Source: Effrenium voratum (taxonomy: Eukaryota > Sar > Dinophyceae > Suessiales > Symbiodiniaceae). From it: 64,000 nucleotides of DNA. The notes under the pieces are model-generated. The model was not told the DNA's origin. It ran no database searches and saw nothing but the letters and a program-made list of their open reading frames with translations. The translations under genes were made by a program, and so were the position numbers. How positions within the stretch are numbered: the stretch's first letter is position 1; the number at the start of each line of letters is the position of its first letter. Below are positions 31,297-42,469 of the stretch, in pieces. Where the stretch lies: the NCBI GenBank assembly GCA_963377175.1, contig CAUJNA010001240.1, positions 1 to 64,000 of the forward strand. The letters are read 5' to 3'.

Positions 31297-31765
31297 GAAC
31301 CCGTCCGCCGGGAGAGCCGGGACAACCCCAGGTGCCAAGAGCACCACTGGGTATCTCAGCGTAAGGTTCGTTGAACATCCTCGAAGAATCGATAGAGGAT
31401 TTAACTCCAGCGTGATTCACGTTTGTTTCACCGGGGGGTTAACAGAGCCTTCTCGTAGCTGAAGCCGCGCACCGCAGCGCACCGCTATCGTCAGCTCGGG
31501 ACCGCAACTGATAACGAGGCACTGAACGAACAGACAGGGTGTAGCCAACGATAGACAAGGAAGACGACCCACCACGAGCCCAAGCGAAATCGAAGTCCAG
31601 ATGAAGGGCAGACAGAGGAGGACCCTGTCCCCAACATCCACAAGACAAGGAATGACCGAAGCCAGGGCCAAAGCCGAAGGCAAACCAGACCCCGCCAAAA
31701 GGACAGAACCGCGGGAAGTGAAGGAAACCGCGGAGCGTGAGTGCCACACATCCAGGCTGGGAGAC
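31297..31765 (+). repeat. Segmental duplication, copy 2
   Basis: Near-identical to 30065-30560 apart from small indels and scattered substitutions. The 85-bp units on its right also follow the same order as after copy 1, so the duplication probably covered more than 1 kb. Confidence 0.85.
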
Positions 31766-32892
31766 AACGGGAGACAAATGAATCCGTCCACCCAGAGAGC
31801 CGTGCCAGGCATCCAGGCTGGGAGACAACGGGAGACAAATAAAGGGAGACAAAGGGAAACAAATGAATCCGTCCACCCACAGAGATGGGAGACAAATGAA
31901 GGGGAACCAAGGGAGACAAGTGAATCCGTCCGCCTGGAGAGCCGTGACAGACATCCAGGCTGGGAGACAACAGGAGCCAAATGAAGGGAGACAAAGGGAG
32001 AAAAGTGAATCTGTCCACCAAAAAAACAGTGCCAGGCATCCAGGCTGGGAGACAACGGGAGACAAATGAAGGGAAACAAAGGGGTGCCAGACATCCTGGG
32101 AGACAAAGGTAGACAAATGAACCCGTCCACCCAGAGAGCCGCGCCAGGCATCCAGGCTGGGAGACAACGGGAGACAAATGAAGGGAGACAAAGGGAGACA
32201 AATGAACCCGTCCACCCAGAGAGCCGTGCCAGGCATCCAGGCTGGGAGACAACGGGAGAAATCAAGGGAGACAAAGGGAGACAAATGAACCCGTCCACCC
32301 AGAGAGCCGTGCCAGGCATCCAGGCTGGGAGAGAACGGGAGACAAATGAAGGGGACAAAGGGAGACACATGAACCCGTCCACCCAGAGAGCCGTGCCAGA
32401 TCCAGGCTGGGAGACAACGGGCGACAAATGAAGGGAGACAAAGGGAGACAAGTGAATCTGTCCACCCAGGCATCCAGGCTGGGAGACAACGGGAGACAAA
32501 TGAAGGGAGACAAAGGGAGACAAATGAACCCGAGCCGCGCCAGGCATCCAGGCTGGGAGACAAATGAAGGGAGACAAAGGGAGACAAATGAACCCGTCCA
32601 CCCAGAGAGCCGTGCCAGGCATCCAGGCTGGGAGACAACGGGAGACAAATGACAAAGGGAGACAAATGAACCCGTCCACCCAGACTGGATCATCCAGGCT
32701 GGGAGACAACGGGAGACAAATGAAGGGAGACAAAGGGAGACAAGTGAACCCAGGGAGACAAACGAACGCGTCCACCCAGAGAGCCGTGCCAGGCATCCAG
32801 GCGGGGAGACAACGGGAGACAAATGAAGGGAGACACAGGGAGACAAATGAACCCGTCCACCCAGAGAGCTGTGCCAGGCATCCAGGCTAGGG

Positions 32893-34335
32893 CTTGGCAA
32901 CAGGCGAGCCACCTTAAATGAATTTAGAACCCCTCACAGTAAACTGTTTGGGGAAAAACAAAACTTGTCAACAAGACTGGAGCGCATGTCCAACCATTTT
33001 TGAGGTGGACTTCCCTTAAAAAATTCAACCCCGAAGAGGCTACCCCAAGTATAGCAGCGAACATCAACGGTTGGAACGTTTGGAGGGTGCACAAGTAAGC
33101 TTCACACCATGGACATGGAATCGTGTGTTTGGAGTTGCTAGCCTTTCACGTTGGTTGAGTAGTTCTTTCAGGGCACCCCCTTTGGTCGGTTTAAAAAACA
33201 AAAACAAAAACATATATATTTTGGGTCGAAAGCCCAATGACACCAAAACAAATATCTGCAAATCAATTCGGCCCCAAAACCCGGGAACCGAGCTGGAACC
33301 CTCAAAGTTGACATGGTGTTTCTCCATGCGGACCCCTGATTCCTGCGAGTGGTGTTGCCAACTGGGGGGGAACCCATCCCTGGAAAGTTGCCCTTGCTTA
33401 GACATGGGTTTTTTGGCGCACAAGGAAACGCACCATTTGAGTGTCGCTCAAAAATCAACATCTAGGCGTACGCAAATTTAGGCCGTTGTGTCCATTTACC
33501 AGGGCAACCCATTTTGGAGTTTCCGTTTTTGACCGGCCATTTGAACATTTCAGGGGAAGACCCAGCCTTTTCTCCTCTCGCCTTTTGGCTGGAACAATAT
33601 GCCTGCAAGGAATGCTTTATCGGGGCGCCGCGTCAAAAAACATCCTGTAGGCATGTGTCAAAATGTAGAGATCTGGGCCCCCCACACACACGCACACACA
33701 AAAAAAAAGACATTGGCCTTCTTGGAACCGTCCCACGGGATCGAAAGCCCTGCTCTCTCCTCCGCACCCAATAGCACCCAAGTACACGACACGTTTTTCT
33801 TTGGCCCCTGGGCTCAATGCGGAAAACCAACTTGATTTCAACCAAAAAGTTAAAACGTCTAACGATCCAATAGCACCCAAGCAAGTTAAACCTTTTTTCT
33901 TTGGCCCCAAATTCCAAGCCCCTCTTTCAGCTTCAGCCCAAGGCGCTGCTCCACTCGGAATCCTCCTGGTTCACATAGAGGGTCACCTGCTCATGGGCTG
34001 CGACTTGGAGAGCAAAAGGACCCTTTTTGGGATGGTGCTCAGGGGAAAGGAAAAATACGAAATTTCGGGGGGTCCAAAGCCCAGCGAAATGCACAGGCAG
34101 GTTGGGAGGTGCTATCTAGATGAAGTATAAAATTGCAAAAGAGCCGCGGCCAGTCTTTAGTGTCTCCCTCGAACGACATTAGATTTTGGTTAGTAGTGCA
34201 TACCTGTTTCGCGAGTAGTCTTTTGCTGAGTTTGCCCCATGTCCAGTAGATGACCATAGGCAAATATCAACCGTACATTAGCCTGAAGCATGCCCTCCTG
34301 TCCTTCAACGCGGAATCCACCTGATTGCCCCCCTT
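32893..34335. other. No gene recognised; about 100-bp local duplication
   Basis: Start of the MITE-rich right half. CCAATAGCACCCAAG followed by TTTTTCTTTGGCCCC occurs twice, at about 33768-33810 and 33868-33907, giving a roughly 100-bp tandem duplication. Between them GCGGAAAACCAAC and AAAAAGTTAAAACGTCTAAC look like a worn family-E element. The short motif CTGTTTGGGGAAA at 32945 is discussed as a shared minisatellite flank. Confidence 0.5.
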
Positions 34336-34341
34336 AAACGA

Positions 34342-34453
34342 AACTTCGATTTGGGTAAGAACCCTGGAAAGAGTAAGAATATGTCCAGTAGCGATAAAAT
34401 CCTGTTAAAACCAACAGAGGAAAATGAAAAAAAATGCATTTCAGCAAATGGAA
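34342..34453 (+). mobile_element. Short inverted-repeat element, family G, copy 1
   Basis: Left end CTTCGATTTGGG, interior AATATGTCCAGTAGCGATAA and TTAAAACCAACAG, right end CAGCAAATGGAAAC. The ends are degenerate relative to the copies at 38809 and 39859. Non-coding. Confidence 0.65.
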
Positions 34454-34621
34454 ACGAAAATCGCCTTGTACCCCTTAGTCAAGTTCCACGTTGGCAGAGA
34501 GGGACGGGAGTTCTGGGCAGTTGTGATCTTCTTGGCCGACCCCGAAGAAAGGCACCCTCATTGGATCGAAGTCGCCCAGGTTGCTTTAGTTCGCCCCAGA
34601 TTTGTGTATGTTGTATATTGT

Positions 34622-34690
34622 ATTGTATGTATATATATATATATGTATAGATATATACATATGTATATGGTGCGGTCCCCCCCCCCCAAA
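34622..34690. repeat. (TA)n/(TGTA)n microsatellite and C-run
   Basis: TATATATATATATG and related words at 34629-34671, then GGTGCGGT and a run of C at 34678-34687. Similar short AT tracts are at 35371-35388, 49168-49195, 50439-50466, 50549-50582, 52578-52609 and 57556-57618. Confidence 0.85.
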
Positions 34691-34699
34691 TGTCAACCT

Positions 34700-36625
34700 T
34701 TTTGTCTGTCATCATCTGTGATGCCATATATTTATACACATATGTACAAACGAATTTGATCCTGTTTTAGATTAAACCTTTAGACGACGTATTTGGTGAG
34801 CGTTCGCCAAAACACCGGCAAGATGCAGGTTGGTCAAACTGGATCCCTGGCAAGAGTCAAATCTACTAGTGGAAAACCAACATGAATGTGGCTTAAAACA
34901 GGGGACCCCCAATATGAGTTGCTTCGTCGTCGTGCTTGAAAACAACCCCTCAAAAGGTGCCATTAGACAAGAAGAGACATCTTTCAACAGCTTCAAAAAG
35001 GTCAAAGTTCCACCCAAATCCTGGGTAGCCTGTCAGAACCACCTTTGCAAGAGGATCCACAAGAAACTGGGGGGGTCCCTCGAGTTCAGTCATCATCAAC
35101 ACCTGGCGTGAACGGAGCCTGCCTCAAAACCCATTGCAGAGAAACAATGAGTTTGTTGAAATCAGACTCCATTAAATGTTGGGACTGTCCTCTACTAACC
35201 CTCGTCTACCTGAAGCGATTTGGACTGTTCACCTCGTGAACGCGAACGCCACGCCTACCGCATCAATGAACGGAAAGTCACGAGATGACAACACAGACTT
35301 GCTCAGCAACCCCTATTGAATAGTATTGCCCTCTGCTTCCAAGACGATGACACCGGTCAATATTCATGTGTATATATATATATATATAATACTCCTCTAC
35401 TGGCCATGGCCTCATACACTGTCCCCCAACCCCCATGTCCGTCTCCAGTCCATGATAGCAAATATTGTCCGCTCACATTATTTTTAGAGGGCAAGGCCAT
35501 CGTGTGAGGCTACCATTCTTTGGCTGTAAAATGGTCATCCTGCAGTCCATGTCACCAAGAAAACAGGTCAAAAGTGACCATAGCACACGTGGAGGCAAAC
35601 CCCAATTGGTCCCAAAAACCTTCGTTTGTTGTTTTTTTTCAACCATGGTTACCCTCCTTTTCGTGATCATGGAACCCACCACAGGGTCCCTTTAAAGGAA
35701 TATCGTCTTCCAGGACCCCGCAGGAAGATTCATTGTTAGTGGATGGGCAGGTAAGATTTCGGCACGCCTTACCCCCCAGAATGGTATACGCAAATGAGCC
35801 CAAACAATGCGGCACCTTCCGGAACGGAGCGTCTGGCCTTTGCCGCAGTCCACACAGCCTTCTCCTGCACAAATGTCTGGCTCTGCGTAAGTCTAGTTCA
35901 TACCCGAGAATTGGAGTTGCATGCACTTGCAAACGTAGCACATTTCTTGGGGTCTCCAACTGAAATTTGGCAACAGGGTGGCTTCTTTTGGTTTCTGGTT
36001 GGAACATGAGTCAGAGGTGATCGCTTGATCTCCAAACTTGTTGATCTTCTTTTCGAGGGAACGGGGCGTCTCAGCTGCGTAACGACATCAACCGCTAATT
36101 TTAGGACAGGTCTGGGAAGGTGACCAAGTTCCTTCGGCATGGGGAGGTTTGGGAGGGTAAGGGGCAAAGAATTCGCACACCATACTCACTTACGATCATG
36201 ACTTACATTGAGCTTAAAGATGTTGTAAAGTGCCCCGCAAGCCCATTCCAAATAATGAGGCCTGTAGAGTATCACAGGCTCCATGTGCAGAAACGGGGCC
36301 CAAGACTCAAACAAGTCATGTCAGATCGGTCGATGCTGGTGCCAAATAAGTGGTTTAGGAAGAAAAACGATGCTTGTACATCCCCGTCTGCTTTCCTTAA
36401 ACCACAATAGGTTTATCTCAAAATGGGGCAAACTACAAAAATGGGCGGTTTTCTCTTGGCTTCCTTTCAAAGAATCCAAAAAGTGCGCCCTCAAAAAGAG
36501 ATTTCCACACCGAACCAAGCGCGTGAAAACAATGTCCTTCCGCGCTGTCGGACTTACTCTCGGAAAAAATGTCTCCAGCGGTCCACTTGAGATGTTGGCT
36601 TCAGCTCCCTTGGCGAACTTGGTAA
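34700..36625. other. No gene recognised
   Basis: Mixed sequence with frames of at most about 120 codons and no domain. A possible family-D hairpin core (GGGCGGTTTTCTCTTGGCTT..AAAAAGTGCGCCC) lies at 36443-36490. An AT microsatellite lies at 35371-35388. Confidence 0.5.
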
Positions 36626-36632
36626 ATACTTT

Positions 36633-36755
36633 GGATGGTTGCGAAATCCATTTCGCACCACCGAACAAGCCCTGGTGTCTGATGATTCCCGAGCAAATAT
36701 TAGCAAGCAATGGTTTCAACCATGGCTTCAAAGTGGTGCAGGATTTCGTCCATCC
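36633..36755 (+). mobile_element. Short inverted-repeat element, family H, copy 1
   Basis: The left arm GGATGGTTGCGAAATCCATT continues TCGCACCACC. The right arm GTGGTGCAGGATTTCGTCCA ends in TCC and is its imperfect reverse complement. The interior has AGCAATGGTTTCAACCATGG, itself palindromic (GGTTTCAACC). The copy at 55415-55503 is in the opposite orientation. An open frame through the left arm reads DGCEIHFAPP; I recall similar phrases from repeat-derived dinoflagellate protein predictions. Confidence 0.7.
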
Positions 36756-36759
36756 ACTG

Positions 36760-38800
36760 TATTGCAAGCAGGTAGGCAAGTGTCCAATGGTTTCTTGGAG
36801 CCAATGCTCAATGCAAGAGCACCAGCACAGCATGTGCAAGATCTTGACGAAAATGCCCCTGCGGGTAAATGACTAAGACTTGCGCCTTGTTCAGGGCAGC
36901 TCCCAAAATCCTGTGACCAGGCTCAAACAAGACAGAACCCAAAATATAAATGTCCCACTCTTGTGGATTGGCCATGTGTTTCAAACTCTGAGCCAACCTG
37001 GTGTCTCTCCGTTCGGCCCATCAAGCTGCATCAAGACCCGAGATGCGCTCCAAAAGGCCGGCGACTAAGGAAGCACATCTTTGAGCTGCTTCCCGCTTTC
37101 AAACCGCTTGGGACGTTCAAACGAAAAAGAAACCCCTCAAACACTTGAAGAATACTCAGTGCCCTCCAACTGGACAGTGCCTGACGGTGTTTGGGCATGG
37201 GCAAGGCAGTGCCGTGACGCTTGCCAAGTCCCCTTTGCATGCGCTCCATGAAACGCCGAATCAACTCGCCGGGTTGAATCCGTCGGCATTGAGGTGACCA
37301 CAAATGGGTTCGAACAACTCGGTTGCTGTTGACCCCCCTGCAAAAAGTGTTTAACTTTTTGGGGATTGAGTGGAAAACAGCTGTATTTCCCAAAATTGTA
37401 AAGTCTAAAGATCCAACCCAATAGCCGTCAAGACAAATATGGGTTCCTTGCGGCTGCTTCGGGGGCAAGAATACCACTTGTCTGGCGCGCTCGCGATCGG
37501 AACCCCTACGCTCGCGGACAAATTTTTCAGAGCCTTGCGAAGAACTCTGCGAGAAGAAATAGGGTTCGGCCCCCTAAAATGGGTGGTGTCCTTTGGCGTC
37601 CCTGTAAATTCCAACCAAGAGGGCCTCGATTTATCGGGTCGGCCTTTTATTTGGGGACCCACCAACAAAGTGTTCCTTTTGGTGCCCCTCCAAACAACAC
37701 GTAAACAAAAAGGTACCCTACAAAAGAACAAGCAAGTACCAACTCAACAAAGAGGAGGCTGCCTCCTAAAAAACACCAAACAAACGTAAGCAGAAAAAAA
37801 AAAGAAACAACGCCCAAACAAACGCCAAACAAAAAGGGAAGACAAAAGCAATGCCTCCCTCCAAAAAACACCCAAACAAGTGCAAACAAAAAGGGAAGAA
37901 ACATGGACAAACCCATTTGGAGACACCTTCTAATGAATCGAGCGGCCTTCCTCCAAGACCAATCTGCCGGAGCGGATGGGCTCGGCCAGGCGCGCGCGGA
38001 TCGCCTCGGAACGTTGTCCGTTTTTCTCTGCGTACAGCGAGTATAACCCCTACAAAACCCCAAAAAGGGGAAAACCCCAAAAAACAGTATACCCACCACT
38101 AAACCCACGAAAGCACCAAGCTAGGTATACCCCCACTAAACCATCCCGCAAGTGCCTGGGATGATGCTTTGCATGCTGGGATGCCGGAGCTGCCAGCATC
38201 AACCTGCCATGTGCTAGCCTGCCAAACAGTCTTCCAGGATCCGTCAGGTTCCATGTTAATTGGTGGGGGGTGATTATTATTTTGAGGGTGGCTCTCTTGG
38301 TTACGACATGAAATCCTCATAGGTTCAGCAACCTGCAACCGAAGCAACGAACTGCGCATCCGGGCGTTGGCTGCCACAGGGTTCGGCTCCAATGCAACGA
38401 CCTGACAGCAGTGAAAGTAGATGCCACAACTCCCTTTACTTGCTGGTGCGATAGGCAGGGAATGAGAAATGCAATGACCGCAACAGAAACCATCCAACTG
38501 GTGGTGTCCTTTTTGGGGACCAAAGCCTGGGTTCCTTTCCATTCCCTTCTGAGCACCAGCAACTTTATCTTATATCTGGGGGGTTGATCAATATTCCGTT
38601 CAGCCTCTGTCACCCGACTGTAAAACCTGTCTCAGTGCTGGGGGCGGGGGGCCTTTTGAAGAGGACAGCTGAGTATGACATCATGTGAAAGGCCAGCTCA
38701 GACAGCGGTGTCCTTCTGTTGCAGAGCAAGCTCCTGTGAACATGCCCCATCCTTTGAAGTGAGGAGTAATCTATTCTGAGCTGACAATATGGCGACAATG
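36760..38800. other. No gene recognised; hairpin elements
   Basis: It contains the family-E element at 37319 and a family-D-like hairpin at 37571-37640 (GGGTGGTGTCCTTTGGCGTC). Near 37720-37920 is a run of ACAAAAAG/CCAAACAA words giving Phe/Leu-rich minus-strand frames. At 38244-38268 is GTCAGGTTCCAT..TTAATTGGTGGG, shared with 4058-4082. I see no domain. Confidence 0.5.
37319..37431 (+). mobile_element. Short inverted-repeat element, family E, copy 3
   Basis: GGTTGCTGTTGACCCCCCTG, GTGTTTAACTTTTTGGGG, GTGGAAAACAG and AAAGTCTAAAGATCCAACCC follow in the order of the copy at 6199-6308. TTTAACTTTTTGGG and CCCAAAATTGTAAAG form inverted arms. Confidence 0.7.
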
Positions 38801-38808
38801 ATCCGATA

Positions 38809-38917
38809 CTTCCATTTGGTTTAGACCAAATGGAAAAATATTAATATGTCCAGTAGTGATAAACTCCGTTTTGAAACCAACAAGGGAAAAACAAAAATAA
38901 TCTTAAGCAAATGGAAG
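38809..38917 (+). mobile_element. Short inverted-repeat element, family G, copy 2
   Basis: Starts CTTCCATTTGG and ends CAAATGGAAG, clear terminal inverted repeats. An internal second arm CCAAATGGAA at 38826-38835 makes a perfect 10-bp hairpin with the left end. The interior has TTAATATGTCCAGTAGTGAT and GAAACCAACAAGGGAAAAAC. Length 109 bp, no coding capacity. Confidence 0.8.
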
Positions 38918-38919
38918 GA

Positions 38920-41095
38920 TAGACTGCCAAAAAATAATACCGAAATACCGAATCTACCTGCTAAGTCGATGGCCCCAAAACCTCCCGGATATTCGACCCC
39001 ACGGCAAGTTAGAACCACGGTGAAGAAGTTGCGAAACCCCAAGGCAAAGAATGAGTAATGGGATTCCCGGATTCATCGAGCCCAGTTTATCAAAAGGGGT
39101 GTGTCCCCTGGTTTAATGTAGGACTTGTCTATTGATAGGACGGGTTTGTTTATCCCGGGTCAACGTTAAACAACTAAAGAATCAAAAGAGCTTCTGGATG
39201 GGCGCACCGTGATCTAACTTCCCACGTTCAGGACCTAGCCTGCCAAGGTGGCTGGAAGTCAGAGGCTTCTCCAAACACGCTCAACAAAAACGGCCAGGAT
39301 GAAATGCGTGTTTTGAGGATTTCCTTTTCGGGGGGTGTTCTTTGTTTAGGAAACTGACCCCCTAAAAAATACAACAAATTGCTGTTTCACTTTGGCTCTC
39401 TGTTTAACCAAACTTAAATTAGGCACCCTCAAAAAGAGACACCCATACTGCGGAGCTCTGTGCTAGGGGTCAAAGGGTTCCCCCCTGAGTACCGTTGGAG
39501 AAAGGGGGGTTACAGGGCCACCCATTAGCCGAGTGCAGATGTCGCGCGCTTGCCGGCTTGCCTGAAATCCTGCATCAAGATATCGCTCGCCTGGGCGAGC
39601 GAAGGCAAGCAAAAGGCTGCTCGCTCAGGCTAAAGTCACGGAGGAGTGGTGGAGGCTCTTCTTCGTCCCTGAATAAGCCCCCCCCACAGCAGGCCCCATG
39701 ATAAAGAGGGGGTCTGGAAAAACCAAGAAAATATTCATCCCCTTTTGTTGAGGAAACCTGATCGACATAGTATCGACACCGCTCCCTAGCACCCATGGCC
39801 GAAGTCCTTGTTCGGACTATATCTAAAAAACACGTGCCAGAAGGAAGTCTCTCGCAACCTTCCATTTGTGTTTTTGCCCCCGGGAAACAAACAAAATATC
39901 CAGTAGTGAAAGATTCCCTTCAAAACCAACAGGGAACAAAAAAGGCTTAACCAAATGGAAGCAACATAGGTGTCCTGTTGCAAAAATAGATGGCAACGGT
40001 CAATGATTAGAACCAACCTGCAACCAGTGGAACCCATCTATTCTCAACCAAGCTGACTGAAACAGGCCGTGGATGAGCGTCGTCCGTTGCACGGATTCTC
40101 AAAAAGTTTGGGGCGCTGCGTTTTCAAAAATTATTCCTGTGAAGCGTTTGCCATGGATTCACCATTCTCGTGAGGTCTTCCCAACATGTTCGAGAAAGAT
40201 CCATGAACTCCGCAAGCTAGTTGAACTTTGACCATCTTTGGAGCATGGGTTTCCTGACGCTTGGGTGAGTGTCCCAAACATGAGGGCATCCCTTTGCACC
40301 TGCTTCACTGTTGGCATGCTTTTAGGTGTTTAGGTGCTTTGGTTCTGTTCATGTTCAGTGGGTGGCTACAAAAGACAGAGTCGTTTGCTAACATCCCATT
40401 TCCCCTTAAAACGGGGTGTCAAAAGGCAAATCCGGAATCAAGGACAGGGCTGCTCTGGCCGAAGTTGGCGCCGATGTCCATCACAAGTCCTGGTTTTCGC
40501 GACGAAAAGCACAGGATCTCTCGGTAAAACGCCTTCCCAAAAAAGCGCAACATCGCGTCTGCTCCTTGGTTCAAAAAGCAGTTGGTGTTGCCTTTGTACC
40601 CTTTTTTGGGGTAGGAAACCACAAAACCACCCGCTGGGTGTCCAAATCCCATTTGGAGATCCCGAGTGGTCGAAAGATCAAGGCCAAAGGACCCGGATCC
40701 CACATGGACCATGTCTTGTCTCGTTGGCTCCTGACTCCCCCTCGCCAGTGCGACACCTGCCATGAGAACAGCCCAGCATCGCGGGAAATCCCGTCGAAAA
40801 GTAGCCAGGGCGATGTTTAAGCTGCCCCTACCTGAAGGGGGAGGGGGGGTTCCCAATTCCATTTATCTAGGCTTCCCCCACAAAAGATGGAAAATGGGCT
40901 ACCGTAAACAGAATCCCAGGGTCCGCCCCATCCCACACATCCAACTTTTGTGGGGAGGAGGTTTAAACCGGCGGGGGCATATTTTTTGGGATGACGGGGC
41001 GGGCGGTTGAGCTAATTTCAGCCTATGGGTGTCTTCTTTTGGGCAGAGCCCGTTATCCGGTTGCCCCCGAAATGGAAGAACAAAAGACTGCCAGG
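38920..41095. other. No gene recognised
   Basis: Apart from the family-G copy at 39859 this stretch has no identified element. Frames reach at most about 147 codons (40419-40862, minus) without a domain. AGGGGTGTGTCCCCT at about 39096-39110 is a small perfect-stem hairpin. Confidence 0.5.
39859..39961 (+). mobile_element. Short inverted-repeat element, family G, copy 3
   Basis: Starts CTTCCATTTG and ends CCAAATGGAAG. The interior has AATATCCAGTAGTGAAAGAT and CAAAACCAACAGGGAACAAA. Length 103 bp. Confidence 0.8.
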
Positions 41096-41099
41096 GATG

Positions 41100-41214
41100 T
41101 GGCCATGAATCAAAATCCCGTACCCCCAGTGAACATCCCAATCCCCACTAAAATAGACTACAATGGGTGGTGCACCTACCCCAAAATGGTACCATTGGTT
41201 TTGACCCACAGCCA
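41100..41214 (+). mobile_element. Short inverted-repeat element, family A, copy 2
   Basis: Left end TGGCCATGAATCAAAA and right end TTTTGACCCACAGCCA are inverted repeats with few mismatches. The interior CCCGTACCCCCAGTGAACAT, CCCAATCCCCACTAAAATAG and TGGGTGGTGCACCTACCCCA is almost identical to the copy at 46324-46446. Length 115 bp, non-coding. Confidence 0.85.
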
Positions 41215-41977
41215 TGTGTCTTTATCCTGCCCAAAGGACCCAGGCACCGCATTTCGGCCGCTACCCGGGATTTGTCACCAGATTTTGCATGTCTCTCCCT
41301 GATTGCCTGTAAGAAGAGTAGCTGAGCCTGGGCGGGGCAATCAAAGTAGCCTGCTGCCCTCGCCTCTTGCTGCCGCGCTCGCTTGAAGTCTCCTGGCATA
41401 CAACGAATGCAGAAGAGACCGAAGAAAGGGTGTGGCGGTGTCGTAGGAATCGGACCCCCCAAAGTCGGGTATTTTCCGAGTGGTTTCCCTAAGAAACCAA
41501 CCAAACAAAAGTACCCACAAAAAAATACAAGCACGGGACCTGCCATCAAAATGATGCTGCAAAACCCAAAAGCATCTGACCATGTTCTGATCCCCTGCTA
41601 AAAGTGTCTAACTTGTGGGTGAAATGGAAACCCAACCACTGAACCCTAAGAACGACTAAAAACCTAAGGGGATGGCTGGGAACCATCAGAACTTTGATAG
41701 ACCGTTTTTAGGCAAAGAAACTGTTTTTTGCCGCCGCCCACCAAAAAACAAGCAGAACCAAAACAGTGGAGTAGACCCCTCAAAATGGAACCACTTGAAC
41801 GCAGCAGCCAGACTCCGCAGCGTTTGAAACGCTCTGGGCTCTGTTCTACGCTGCGCCTTGGGCGCGCATAAGTTTCGCCTGGAAGGGGCCGTGAGCGACT
41901 CGATCCCACATCCTGAGGCTCCGTGGACTCGTCACATCTTCCCACTTGGAGGTTGATCAAACGGTCCGTGATACATA

Positions 41978-42098
41978 CTTCCAGTTGCTTTTGTCCGCAC
42001 TCTGGAAAACAAAAAATATATGTCCAGCAGTGGTAGATTCAATCTGAAACCAACAGGGGATCAAAAAAAAGTCCGAATCATTCTTTCACGAATGGAAG
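41978..42098 (+). mobile_element. Short inverted-repeat element, family G, copy 4
   Basis: Left end CTTCCAGTTG, interior ATATGTCCAGCAGTGGTAGA and CTGAAACCAACAGGGGATCA, right end GAATGGAAG. More diverged at both ends than copies 2 and 3. Confidence 0.65.
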
Positions 42099-42360
42099 CA
42101 TGGGATGATTCTTGGGGGAAACCAGGAAAAGATTTGATATGTCAACTACACGGAAAAGTGGCCCATGGTCATTTCCGGGCCCGAAGGGAATATTGATCAA
42201 CCCCCACTTGTGGGTGATGAGTGGAAATTCCAAAACGGCCCCTAAGTCAGCCGCGCGAATAGTTCAGCCCTGCGCCCCCACTCTGCAGCCAGATGGCAGC
42301 TTGGCTGCCACGTGGCTGCAACGCGGGAGGGGGGGTGACGGCAGCTGTCCTGAAAAACGT

Positions 42361-42463
42361 ATGGCTGTGGGTCAAAAGTAGGTACCCAAAATGGATCCCT
42401 GGCAAATGGAAACGTGGACTAAAACCTGCGGTCCCCTGTTGGTTTGATTTTTCATCACACCGC
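42361..42463 (+). mobile_element. Short inverted-repeat element, family B, copy 2
   Basis: Left end ATGGCTGTGGGTCAAAAGTA, interior GGTACCCAAAATGGATCCCT, GGCAAATGGAAACGTGGACT and AAAACCTGCGGTCCCC. The right end (TTTGATTTTTCATCACACCG) is a worn complement of the left. The left terminus is the same as that of family A, linking the two families. Confidence 0.7.
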
Positions 42464-42469
42464 CACCTT

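Larger units (their letters stand above)
29838..32892 (+). repeat. 85-bp minisatellite array
   Basis: The unit has the order GGCATCCAGGCTGGGAGACA, ACGGGAGACAAATGAA, GGGAGACAAAGGGAGACAAA, TGAACCCGTCCACCCAGAGA, GCCGTGCCA. Successive GGCATCCAGG words at 31103 and 31188 are 85 bp apart. Many units carry internal deletions or expansions of GGGAGACAAA. The long frames through it (over 400 codons on the minus strand, CLPLSPSLDAWHGSL repeats) come from the repeat and are not accepted as genes. A roughly 0.4-kb non-repeat segment is embedded twice. Confidence 0.9.

Noticed and set aside
30206..32912. Minus-strand frames of over 400 codons (CLPLSPSLDAWHGSL repeats)
   Set aside because: They are translations of the 85-bp minisatellite, shift frame with unit length, and have counterparts on the other strand.
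37647..38108. Phe/Leu-rich minus-strand frame resembling a membrane protein
   Set aside because: Arises from ACAAAAAG/CCAAACAA words on the plus strand; no motif, and a frame through repeats.
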